From Selaginella moellendorffii (taxonomy: Eukaryota; Streptophyta; Lycopodiopsida; Selaginellales; Selaginellaceae), in the NCBI RefSeq assembly GCF_000143415.4, contig NW_003314277.1, forward strand, positions 1,278,963 through 1,326,939: a DNA stretch of 47,977 bases. The letters run 5' to 3'. Positions 23,601 through 31,943 of this stretch are shown here, piece by piece. Both the position numbers and the translations under genes were made by a program. Position 1 is the stretch's first letter. Every line of letters begins with the position of its first letter. A model generated the notes under the pieces. That model was not told where the DNA came from, made no database searches, and saw nothing but the letters and a program-made list of their open reading frames with translations.

Positions 23601-25125
23601 GGCCGGGAGTCATTTTGGTCTTGTTGAAGACTACCTCACCACGTAGAAGAGCATTAGCCACTGTCAGAAGGTCGTCGTCGTCTAGAGACCGCGAGAAACG
23701 CAAGGCGTTGAGCTTCAAATCATTGGGCTTCCGGCCGTCCTCCACACCCATTGAGTTTAGCAACTCCCCGTCATGGTACCTCCTTAGCACATCTACCCAT
23801 TTGTCAAAAACAACTTTTGTCGCGAGTAGAATGTTATGGATGCTGAGTGTGTCATTGACCCCCAGTGTTTTCGAGAGAAGACTCGAGAATTCCTGCAATG
23901 GAAATGGCGTGAGGCCACATGCTATGCCACATGCAACGAGGCTTACCTGCCAGGCGCTAGTTGCTAGTGCACGTCCTTGTCCTGGTTTTTGTGGCTTCTT
24001 CAGTTGAACCCAGAGCTTCCGTGTTCGTGCCAATGTCTCGTGCAGACCCGATTTGTAGCACATTTCTTGCTTGACATTCTGCGCATGGGAGATGTATATG
24101 ATAGATCGGAGGGGCGAGTTGCCTTTTATCAGGCGGACAACTCTTGTCTTGAAGACTTTCTTCACCTCCTCGCCCACCATAATATCCACAACTATCTGTT
24201 GCATCGCCAAGCTAGAATGCTGCCCGGAGACGGCATAGAACCGGATGTTCTGATCGTCCAACACCTTCCTATTGATCAAGTCTGGAAACCTCGTCTCGCC
24301 CTTCATTGTTCGGTAGTAGGGGATCACGTCTGCAATGTCGGGTGTTACTGGACTTGCCAGCATCTTCTGCTTCAGTTTCTCCACCCACTCATCAGATACT
24401 AGCCTGTGGTTGTATTTGCTTTGGATCTCGATACGGCTCACGTCGATTGTATATACTTTGTTGGAATAGTAACAAGTACTATTATCTGCGACGATTTTTG
24501 CTGCCTCTTCTTGCTCTTTCTGCTCTTTGCGGCTCTTCTTTTTGGTGGGTGTAGTGTTCGAACCCGAGGCAATGGCATCACCGAGTAGCTTCTTTTTTGG
24601 AGCAGCAGAGTCGGACGTCGGCTTGAGCTTGACCACCCTTTTCTGCTTCGGGGTAGTTTCCAGATCGACCCCCTTCCCCTTCACTTCGCAAACTGGAGGC
24701 ACTCTCAACGGCTCAATGTTGGAATATAGTTTTTGAACATCGCCGTAGGTGAGGTCCGTGGATTCCATGTGATCTTCATAGACCCGCAGCATCTTTGAAA
24801 TTGTGGGCCTCCTGGACAACCTCTCCCTAGCTCCCTCTAGGAATTCCTCATAGCCGCTGCCCCCCTCCGGGAAGCCGCTAGGATGTGCAAGGTGGATCTT
24901 GAAGGCGGACGCTGTCTCTACCACAAGTGCCAGTCCATATTCTTGCATGGAACTGCATGGAGTGTCTGTCACTTGGATGAGGATCCCCATGCATTCTTTT
25001 CTCCCACCATCTGTGTTGTACAGCATCAGATCCTCGCCTTCCATCCCGAAAGTCCAACTGGTGAGCTCCTCCCCCTTCTCTGCATCCACATTGACAGTGG
25101 CTGGAAGAAGAACGCAATTCCTCGC
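19792..25125 (-). CDS. Spliced multi-domain transposon protein (ParB-like + acidic linker + FCP1/HAD)
   Basis: Ten exons join at clean GT-AG sites into 4,896 nt (1,632 codons with stop), plus at least one more 5' exon. Minus-strand exons: 25125-23947, 23892-22584, 22533-22459, 22420-22331, 22281-22138, 22090-21554, 21496-21482, 21432-21325, 21277-20702, 20654-19792. Introns between them are 38-57 nt. The seven exons from 22533 to 20702 have lengths divisible by three and lie between phase-1 introns, which strongly supports one frame. Order: unknown N-terminal region, Lys-rich segment, ParB/sulfiredoxin-like region, a possible degenerate methylase-like region, Ser/Lys-rich and acidic segments, Asp/His/Ala/Pro repeats, and an FCP1-type phosphatase domain. 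An in-frame TAG at 21714-21716 interrupts the acidic tract. Function is unknown; a role in transposition or host silencing is inference from context. Confidence 0.75.
20702..21496 (-). CDS. Micro-exon plus Asp-His-Ala-Pro peptide-repeat exons
   Basis: A 15-nt exon (21496-21482), a 108-nt exon (21432-21325) and a 576-nt exon (21277-20702) encode a low-complexity region. It has about five repeats of the form D-[HQY]-[AT]-P-[LS]-[DE]-P (for example QADHAPLD, GDQAPLDP, SDYAPLEP, CDHTPSEP, CAHTPSD). Two repeats are encoded by palindrome-like DNA (20812-20835 and 20887-20910). The region probably serves as a flexible spacer before the phosphatase domain. Confidence 0.6.
21554..22533 (-). CDS. Middle exons: Ser/Lys-rich and acidic linker, with an in-frame stop
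   Basis: Four exons (22533-22459, 22420-22331, 22281-22138, 22090-21554) encode a basic, Ser/Thr/Lys-rich segment with KRKH and KRKK motifs, then a helical stretch with VRATFFSSRRLRRVQERAE. A long Glu/Asp tract follows that contains TAG at 21714-21716. The frame continues unchanged after the TAG through more acidic residues to GQPEVAKEQRRKVIQDK. A single-base nonsense change in this copy is the simplest reading. No enzyme domain is seen. Confidence 0.65.
22091..22137 (-). other. 47-nt palindrome intron (phase 1)
   Basis: Donor ATAG|GTAATG, acceptor TCATTGCAG|ATCAAG. It contains the palindrome 22099-22121 with CTCAT 15 nt before the intron end. Splicing gives KMI-D-QGLSERS in frame. Confidence 0.75.
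22282..22330 (-). other. 49-nt palindrome intron (phase 1)
   Basis: Donor GGAG|GTACAA, acceptor CCTTGCAG|GAGAC. It contains the palindrome 22290-22313 with CTCAT 15 nt before the intron end. Removing 49 nt links two frames that otherwise do not match. Confidence 0.75.
22421..22458 (-). other. 38-nt palindrome intron (phase 1)
   Basis: Donor AAG|GTAAGG, acceptor GATTATAG|ATCG. The palindrome (22431-22454) takes up most of the intron, and CTCAC lies 17 nt before the end. Reading phase is continuous across it only if it is spliced. Confidence 0.7.
22584..25125 (-). CDS. N-terminal exons: ParB/sulfiredoxin-like region and possible degenerate methylase-like region
   Basis: Numbering runs in the frame ending at 22567. 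Residues about 165-215 are Lys-rich (nuclear-localisation-like). Residues about 231-320 read YTIDVSRIEI...N-R...SDEWVEKLKQKM...FYAVSGQHSSLAMQQI, the pattern of ParB/Srx folds, with GQHSS where ParB has GERR. Near the C-terminus, ALVIGPAAEWDW (about 731) then CVVEYNCGGLFFRAAL (about 803) follow the order of motif IV then motif I in beta-class DNA methylases (DPPY, then D-x-F-x-G-x-G), but the catalytic residues are missing. Known: ParB plus methylase fusions occur in phage and bacteria. Inference: this is a eukaryotic, degenerate relative. A 54-nt intron (23893-23946) has no stop and a length divisible by three, so retention would add 18 residues. Confidence 0.5.
23893..23946 (-). other. 54-nt palindrome-containing intron (phase 0)
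   Basis: Donor CAG|GTAAGC, acceptor CCATTGCAG|GAATTC. About half of it is the palindrome (23903-23926). CTCAC lies 17 nt before the intron end and could act as branch site. It has no in-frame stop and is divisible by three. Confidence 0.7.
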
Positions 25126-25364
25126 CTGTTCAAAAATGCACAACAATTAGAGCTGACAGATGAAAAGCTAGCAGCTGGAAATAACGTGAGGCCACACGCC
25201 ATTCACCACTGCATCAGATGTCTTGAGGCTGCATCCTAAGATGGCGTGAGGCTACACGCCATCTGTAACCGGACTGCACTCGAGAGCCCAATCGGTGCAT
25301 GCCAATGTTGCTACTGAATGGCATGTGGCCTCATGCCATTTTCTACTTGGTCTAAAAGACTTAC
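25126..25364 (-). other. 239-nt intron built around three palindromes
   Basis: The donor ATG|GTAAGTC at 25364 and acceptor TTTTTGAACAG|GCGAGG at 25126 are strong. It contains palindromes at 25180-25203, 25239-25264 (perfect 10-bp arms AGATGGCGTG/CACGCCATCT) and 25317-25340 (perfect 9-bp arms), plus a half copy near 25291. Confidence 0.7.
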
Positions 25365-25505
25365 CATTTGAAGCCGAATGGAGGCCGTGACAATCGAGGC
25401 CGGACTCGCTGGCGAATGTGCACTGTGTGTGCAGCGGATCGTAGTAGCAAGGCTACTCTGCCACTTACAGTTGGAGAGTGGTGCTGAAATCTCCCGGGAC
25501 GCCAA
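25365..25505 (-). CDS. Probable 5' exon of the minus-strand gene (start not resolved)
   Basis: Upstream of the 239-nt intron, the phase-compatible frame reads ASREISAPLSNCKW and ends ASIRLQM at 25365. It is open back to a TAA just before 25560 but contains no ATG in that stretch, so the true start may lie in another upstream exon or the call may be wrong. Other frames here are alternating Arg/Ser/Ala low complexity from the GC-rich repeat upstream. Confidence 0.35.
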
Positions 25506-25584
25506 GTGGGCTGCGTGTGGGTGGTGGAGTGGGCGGCGGAGTTGGCGGCAAAGTTACAAACTGGGTGTGTCTTGAAGTGGACGC

Positions 25585-25760
25585 CGATGCACACGAGCGC
25601 GATGCGAGCGCGAGTGTGATGCAAGCGCGAGTGGACGCCGATGCACACGAGAAACCTGTAGAGAAGTGAGCGTGATCGCGAGTGGGAGCGCGATGCGAGC
25701 GGGAGCGCGAGTGTGATGCGAGCGCGAGCGCGAGTGTGCGAGCGCGAGTACAAAGCAAAA
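25585..25760. repeat. GC-rich repeat of GCGAGCGCGAGTGTGATGC-like units
   Basis: Short imperfect tandem units made of GCGAG, GTGATGC and GGACGCCGATGCACACGAG. They produce spurious Arg/Ser/His-rich frames. They lie just upstream of the minus-strand gene and probably belong to its promoter or 5' UTR. Confidence 0.65.
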
Positions 25761-26095
25761 TGCAAAACCTAACCTCACACGCGCGAAATGTCACAACGGT
25801 TGGTAATCCCGCCACGTCATCATTCCTCGGACTTGGGCGCCACCATTAATTTCTGGATTGCCGCGCGCATGCAAGCACGCAAAATCCAAAAGAAATCCGC
25901 AACGTCATCATTCCTCGGACTGCATGCACGCGAAATCCAAAAGAAAGATCATGATTGGGATATCATTTAATACCCTCGCTATATTTATACCATGCATGAT
26001 TGGATATTCCAAAGCATCTTGTATTTCCAAAAATGGCAGATGTTCAGCTAAATAAAGAAATTCTATCTGTTTCTATTTTTCTCTCAAATCAATAT
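25761..26095 (-). promoter_or_regulatory. Probable promoter region of the minus-strand gene
   Basis: It contains two imperfect copies of a segment with ACGTCATCATTCCTCGGACT (about 25812 and 25902) followed by AAATCCAAAAGAAA, and a TATA-like CTATATTTATACC near 25978. ACGTCA is a bZIP-type core in plants. The assignment is by position and motifs only. Confidence 0.35.
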
Positions 26096-27466
26096 TATAG
26101 CGTGTGGGCTCATGCAATTTTGAACCAAAGAAACCCAAAAAACGTTGGATCCAAAATATTTTGAAAAAACCCAAAAAACCCTAAACATTTTAAACCCAAA
26201 AATCCAGGCGTCCTGTGGCGTTATTCCTTGAATGGCGTGTGGGCGCATGCCATTTTCAGGGCCAAATGCTGAATGGAGAAAAATTCCCTTTCAGTGCAAA
26301 TGCTGCAAGAGGCAGATGCCGAGCACAAAGGACTGTAACTACCTCATATGACACAGATAAACTTTTCTCTATTTGGCAAAGATAAACTTTATAGCGTGTG
26401 GGCTCATGCAATTTTGAACCCAAAAAATGCACCAAAAAATTCTCGGCGTCATCTGGCATTATCTCTTGAATGGCGTGGGGCCGCATGCCATTTTCAGGGG
26501 CACATAGGAGTATATTCCTAGGATATTCTGACACGCGCGAGATTTTTTTGAGTTTTCTGGAGATCCAACCGTTAGATCGCAACTAGATTTTACAGAATGG
26601 TATACAATGTCTTTCTTGATGACCCTGCAAAGAAGCATCTCGATCGGACACCACATGAGACCACACGAGCCTTACAATGTTTCAGGGGCATTTGCCATAG
26701 ATCCGACCGTTATTTTGCTCCAAGATTTTACACTTTGGTGTGCATTGACCTTTCCATCGAAACTGCAAAGGGACATCACAATCAGATGCGGGATCACAAG
26801 AAACTAACTTCACTAACTCTGGTTTCACCAAGATCTACGTAAGGAGTTATGAAATGAAAGGACCCTCTCTATTGAAATGTGTTTATGGTCCTAGGGGCAT
26901 TGTGACATATCAAAGGATTTTGCATCAAGTTCTGTATTTGCATGTTTATCAAGCTACTGAATTGCTAAACCCTAAACCCTAAACCCTAAACCCTAAACAT
27001 GTGGCAAATGCTGCGTGAAGAAAGATGCCCTTTCTGGGCAAATGCTGTAAGAGGCAGATGCCGAGCAGATGTATCTCAGGCTAGCGAAGGGGACGAACGA
27101 AAGCTAGCTATAAACATGACGGGATGCAAATAGATTACTAGGCTGGTCCTACGAAAATCAAAAACCATAATTGAAAACATTGAAAATGCAAAAAGAAAGG
27201 TTTATAATATTTTTGAATTTTAGGCAACCAAAGGAATGTAAGTAGGGCATGTGTTTGTAAGTTTAAAAATGCCTCAACCACTTAAATTCCCAAGTAAATA
27301 AAGCTGTTTCTATTTTTGGTACAGGTAAACTTTATAGCGTGTGGGCTCATGCAATTTTGAACCCAAAAATGCACCAAAAAATGCTCGACTAGCATTATTC
27401 TTTGAATGGCGTGTGGCCTTATGTCGAGTATTATTCTTTGAATGGCGTATGGCCTTATATTGCCAT
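26096..27466. repeat. Diverged repeat modules, each with paired palindromes
   Basis: Three modules share a TATAGCGTGTGGGCTCATGC palindrome (26096, 26390, 27333) followed by TTTTGAACC and an A-rich stretch. Tens of nt later comes a second palindrome beginning GAATGGCGT (26231, 26469, 27405 and 27441). GCAAATGCTG[CT]AAGAGGC segments recur near 26296 and 27034. The region has no credible coding frame and is shared divergent-promoter DNA. Confidence 0.65.
26965..26998 (+). repeat. Interstitial plant telomere repeat, (CTAAACC)4.9
   Basis: Four full CTAAACC units plus CTAAAC, 34 bp with no mismatch. A single telo-box AAACCCTAAAC also occurs at 26176-26186. Telo-boxes are known in plants as binding motifs for telobox-binding factors in promoters. 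Confidence 0.92.
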
Positions 27467-27769
27467 AAATGGACGTACACACACAGCGTAATTATTCCTT
27501 TACACGGCGAATAATCTTGGCGCGGATCGCTGACATGGCATGGCAAAGTTCGAATCACTGACATGGCACAGCTGGATCGAGGCAAGGACATGATGTGACA
27601 AAGTTCAACCTCCGACAGCAAAGTCTAGAAGCTACTCAGTTTGAAATTTGTCAGAGGAATCATAAGATCTGGTTTGTCAGAGGATTTGATGTGACGTTCA
27701 AGCGTGTGTTATTTTTGAATTCTCGAACTCATTCCTAGGTCTATCATTTTTGTGCGCCGTGTTCTTGGT

Positions 27770-27965
27770 TCCGCTGAGCGCAGTGAGCGCTGCTTGTGTA
27801 AGCGGCGTTGTGGGCTGTGGTTTATGCGTCTACGAGCGGTTGCGGCATTGCGAGCGCCATTGCGAGCGGCAGTTTATGCGAGTGGCAGTTTGTGTGAGCG
27901 GCGCTACGAGCAGTTGCGGTGTTGCGAGCGGCGCTACGAGTAGTTGCGGTGTTGCGAGCGGTACT
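27770..27965. repeat. GCGAGCGG repeat upstream of the transposase
   Basis: Alternating GAGCG/GCGAGCGG units, including about two tandem copies of a ~36-bp unit with GGCGCTACGAGYAGTTGCGG. Translations are Cys/Arg/Ser-rich low complexity and differ in every frame. It is probably promoter or 5' UTR. Confidence 0.5.
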
Positions 27966-28152
27966 GTCTTTGGTGTGGCTACCGCTTCCTCTTGATATTC
28001 GGCACTTGTGCTTCCTGGTATGTTCACCATGGAATGGCTTAGGACCACATTTAGAAATGGCATGAGGCCACATGCCATCTTGGGCCCTTGCAATTTCATG
28101 GCTAGCGTATTGTCATGTATGTTTTTACTTGCCTGCAGCTGTGTGTATATCA

Positions 28153-28176
28153 AGATGGCATGAGGCCTCATGCCAA
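28153..28176. repeat. Most symmetric palindrome copy
   Basis: TGGCATGAGGCCTCATGCCA (28156-28175) is a perfect 20-bp palindrome, with AGA and ATT outside it. It lies upstream of the transposase start. Confidence 0.9.
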
Positions 28177-28258
28177 TTTTGTGAATGCGAAATTTCACGT
28201 GGGTGTCAATAGCATGTTTGAATAATGGCATGTGGCCTCATGCTATTGAGGTTGTTTG

Positions 28259-28327
28259 GTATGTTATGATTTAGGCCATTCTCCAATCATTTTTTGTATG
28301 GTCTTAACTTCTTTTCTGCACTTTCAG
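28259..28327 (+). other. 5' UTR intron of the transposase gene
   Basis: The donor TTTG|GTATGTTATG at 28259 and acceptor TGCACTTTCAG|A at 28327 give a 69-nt intron ending one base before the ATG at 28329. Palindromes at 28056, 28153 and 28224 precede it. Confidence 0.5.
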
Positions 28328-28328
28328 A

Positions 28329-31300
28329 ATGGCCTTCAGGGTTGGGGAAAAGGTTTACATTTTGAATGGTGGGAAGAGAGTTGCAAAAGGGACCCTTGTG
28401 TCTATGGATCGGAACTTTGTTATACACTGTCAAAGGCTTGGGGAAGGCAATGCTGCTGTATCAGTAGAGACTGTCTTCGATGGGAATGTGGTCGCTATTG
28501 AACGAGGAGAGATGGTCGTCGGGGTAAATGTTGTTGTTGCCTTGAAAAATCTTCAGAAGAAAGCAGATGTTAGGGACAGCGCAAGTGCGACGCATGTTCC
28601 CTCCGTGGATCTTAAGAACCGTGCTACATGGATTCAGGCAAAAGTGTTTCTAAACAACCCTGAGGGGGAGGTGGTAGCTGAGGGCTTAGCCACAGTTGTC
28701 GATCCAAGAGATGCGGTTGCTAATCAAGAATTGGGCTGGGATGATATTGGAGTTGCGATTTTAGAGGTTGTTGACACAGAAGAAAACAGTCTGACTATTG
28801 GAAGCATTGTGCGGTGGAAATTGAGGCACTTAGTGTTTGAGAATGTGAAGGATTCACAATCAAACACCACTACAACTGATGACAGAACATCTCTTCATGG
28901 GAAAAGAAAGTACACCTTCCTAAAGCGCAGCCAAAGGGATCTGAGCAACGAACCGAAAAGGCAGAAAATGGCGATGGAGGTTCGAATGGTCTCAACAGTT
29001 GCTTGTTGCAAGAGGAGGTGCTGTCAACATGCTGATTGGGATGCTATTGAAGAGGAGAGAGCAAGATACAAGACATTGTCCTGGAAGGTAGCTCGCAATT
29101 TTGTGTATGAGGCATTACGGTCATCTGTTGATGCTTCAGAACATCAGGTGGGGGGCATGGTCTTCCAGAGGGGTTTGGTCTGCATGAAGGCATGGAGAAT
29201 CATTTATGGAGTCCCTCGAACCACATTCTACAGAATCAAAACTGAGTTCGAGGAACAAAGGGTTCAACAGGCAGTCCATGGGAACGACGGTACGCACAAA
29301 ACCAGGGGTCATGTTGTATATGGAGAGGCAATCTTCAAGAGGTTTGTCGAGACATGTAGCGAGCAGCAACCACATAAAACCCGCCTCTTGGAAGATGGAA
29401 CACGAGACACCCAACGAGTTCTCCCTTCCATGTATACCAAGGGGGCCATATTGGAAGATGTGAATCGGGAACTCCAGAGTAATGGCTACAGGAAGCTGAG
29501 CCAATCTAGATTTAGTAGATTGTGGAGCAACAGGTTCAGGGATGTGAGTATAGGAAAGTACTCCAGCTTTTCAAAGTGTGACGAGTGCACTGCTATCAAA
29601 ATGGCTTTGTCGAAGAATTCTTGCAGCGCTCAAGAGCGAGAGACGTTGGTTAGAAGGCGGCTCGACCACAACATCGAGCAGAGAAGCTGCAGGACTGCAT
29701 ATTATCATAACAGGATTCTCTCCATGGAGAGACCTGACTCTTACCTCTGCATCATCCACGACAAAATGGACCAGAAAAAGACGTGCTTACCTCGACTCAA
29801 TCCTGCCCCCAAGGCAATCTCTTCATCCATGCAGCTACCTGTGTCTCTGTTTGGCATAATCGCTCATGGGCATGGTGCCCAGAACTATGGGAACTTCTTT
29901 GTACCTCTATGGGGTGGCGGGGGTGTAAACATGATGATTGCGTCCCTAGCAAAACACTTAAGGTCTCTGCAAAGTGCGCAGACTGAGCTGAACGGCCAAC
30001 CCTTGCATAAGGCCCTTGTCGATCGAACCCCATATAGGGTTCAGCTGGAGGAGGAGCAAAGGCTTGTAGTATCGCGTGGGGCCCCATGCCATCCCAGTGA
30101 ATATGTTGGCCGTCAGATTGTAGGGTTATCACGTGAGGCCTCATGCCATTCCAACGAGGCTGGTCGCCCGGTGAATGCACAGCCTCATCCAAACGAAGCA
30201 GAATCTCAAGGAAGTTCTTGCGGCCGATGTGGCCTTCCACCCCATCTTCTGCTCCAAACAGACAATGCTGGCAGTGAGAACAAAAACATGTATGTCTTCG
30301 CGTACTTGGCGATGCTTGTTGCCAAAGGCATATTTGAAACGGTTACACTTGGCTTTCTCATGGTTGGGCACACTCATGAAGACGTCGATGCCATGTTCAG
30401 TCACCTGGCAGAGTCCCTCCGGCGATCCAATGTCCTCACCCTCCCACAACTCTACGATGAATTCCAAAATTGCATCAAAGGCACTGTTGAAGCTGCACTT
30501 CTGACAGAGGTTCCAGACTTTAAGGGGTTTGTAAGAGGCTACATCAGGGATGGATCCGAAACGCTGATTGGCCACTCCAAGCCTCTTCAGTTTCATTTCA
30601 GCATGTGTGACGGTGCTCCAGTGATGAGGTACAAGATGAGAGAATGGGACACAGTGTGGCTGCCAGTGGACGGCATTGAACTCTTCAAGAGAGATCCCAT
30701 AACTGGGGAACCTATGATTCCTCAGGGTTCCCCACGGCCGATGCACCCGGATGGACTCAAAGACCAAGAAAGTATAGTGGCCGGGATTAGACAGCATATT
30801 GCCTTCTGGAAGAGGGGGTTGGTGTTTGGTGGAGAATCCTATTTTCAGAGGTGCAAGCCTTTGCTCGAATACTGGGAGAAGATTATATCTGCTATCCAAA
30901 ATGGGCCGGTTGTATATGAAGAATTGGAAGAGTCCTTTTGGCCAGAACCCAGAGCACCAGATAGTAGCGGAACAATGTCCTCTGGAAATGCAGTGACAGA
31001 TAACGATGTTGAGGATCACTATTGTGGGCCGAGGAACAAGAAGCCGGATTCAGCATTCAATCCAGTACAGGTCTGCAAAGGAATGGTAGTGCTTGTCAGA
31101 CCCAGTAATAAAAAACAAATGATATGGGTGGGGCGCTGCATCACTGATGCAGAGGAGGACGCGGAAACTAACTCCTTCAATGTAACTGTGGAGTGGTTCA
31201 AGCCAAGTTCCGGATATACGAAGGATTGCCTAGAAAAGAGATGGGTGCTGAATCCAAGGGATCCCAGCATGAGCATATCGGTGGATAATGTTGTGCATGG

Positions 31301-31470
31301 TTGGATGCGGAAGCAGAGTGCCACCATCACCTTGCCAGACCATGCAAAAGATGCAGCAAGAGCATTCATAACTCGGGTTCAAGGTGAGATTCATTAATAT
31401 TCCTTTACAAAGTTTTTAATGTATTTTATTTCAAGGTGAACAATCCGAATCTGAATCAGAGGAGGCTTGA
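28329..31470 (+). CDS. DDE-type transposase (RNase-H fold, DUF7869-like), with chromatin-type flanking domains
   Basis: The ATG lies 1 nt after a 3' splice site. Exon 1 (28329-31383) and exon 2 (31436-31470) give about 1,030 residues ending GEQSESESEEA. Residues 1-170 hold two similar beta-rich modules (VGEKVYILNGGKRVAKGTLVSM; PEGEVVAEGLATVVDPRDAV) resembling modules in plant transposon proteins (DUF8039-like, low certainty). CCKRRCCQH (about 226) looks metal-binding. VCMKAWRIIYGVPRTTFYRI (about 284) matches the conserved helical region of this family. The catalytic core has HDKMDQ (D478), LLQTDNAGSENKN (D645) and MVGHTHEDVDAMF (E684/D685/D687), the pattern of an RNase-H-like DDE/D enzyme. 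A beta-rich module at about 910-965 and an acidic tail follow. Apart from the two palindrome-derived segments at residues 581-608, the frame looks intact. It presumably cuts at the 24-bp ends. Confidence 0.85.
31384..31435 (+). other. 52-nt phase-1 intron near the transposase 3' end
   Basis: Donor TTCAAG|GTGAGA, acceptor TTATTTCAAG|GTGAAC. Splicing replaces a premature EIH-stop with an acidic tail. It contains no palindrome. Confidence 0.65.
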
Positions 31471-31685
31471 TATAGTGTGTGAGGTAAAACAAAGATGATG
31501 TGACATATGCATTTACCAATCACACGTGCATAAATCTAATAATATGGCATGTGGCCCATATTAATGGCACATAAACCCATATTGTGGGCTTACGTGCTTT
31601 ATGTACCATCATTCCCTTGCAGTGTGTGTGTTGGTTTCCTTTTATAACACAACGAACTCCATATTTTAGGGTGAAGAGCGTTCTC

Positions 31686-31943
31686 ATGGCAAGCACAAAA
31701 TCTGTAAGTGAGGTAGAAAAGGAGACGGAGAAGGAGATAGGTGAAGATGTAGAATATATAAGTCTTCCAAACTCCCCGTACTATACTCCAGGTGATCATT
31801 TTTCTGAACAAACGGCAACATTAACAACTATCGAGAACGCCCCAGTAACGTCAGAGACAACAATCCAAAGCAAAACAACTGACCCGGAGAAGGATGATAG
31901 TACCGCTGAGAGTACCAAAAAGGAGGTGTCCACTAGCGCTTAG
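31686..31943 (+). CDS. Small acidic Ser/Thr-rich ORF, unknown
   Basis: An ATG-started frame of 85 residues (MASTKSVSEVEKETEKEI...) is rich in Ser, Thr, Glu and Lys, with no domain, signal peptide or membrane segment. It lies 215 nt after the transposase stop and is preceded by an acceptor-like CCCTTGCAG (31622), so it could be an alternative terminal exon or a separate small protein. It may also be chance. Confidence 0.35.
   Translation: MASTKSVSEVEKETEKEIGEDVEYISLPNSPYYTPGDHFSEQTATLTTIENAPVTSETTIQSKTTDPEKDDSTAESTKKEVSTSA

Noticed and set aside
19996-25150. Plus-strand open frames opposite the minus-strand gene (for example 23399-24007)
   Set aside because: They are antisense shadows; the minus strand has consistent splice sites, phase and recognisable domains.
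25465-25815. Arg/Ser/Ala-rich frames next to the 5' end of the minus-strand gene
   Set aside because: They come from a GCGAGCGCGAGTG-type repeat, and their frames do not fit the splice phase of the next exon.
29136-31369. Minus-strand frames under the transposase, including one of 292 codons (30141-31019)
   Set aside because: They are antisense to conserved transposase motifs and match no family I know.
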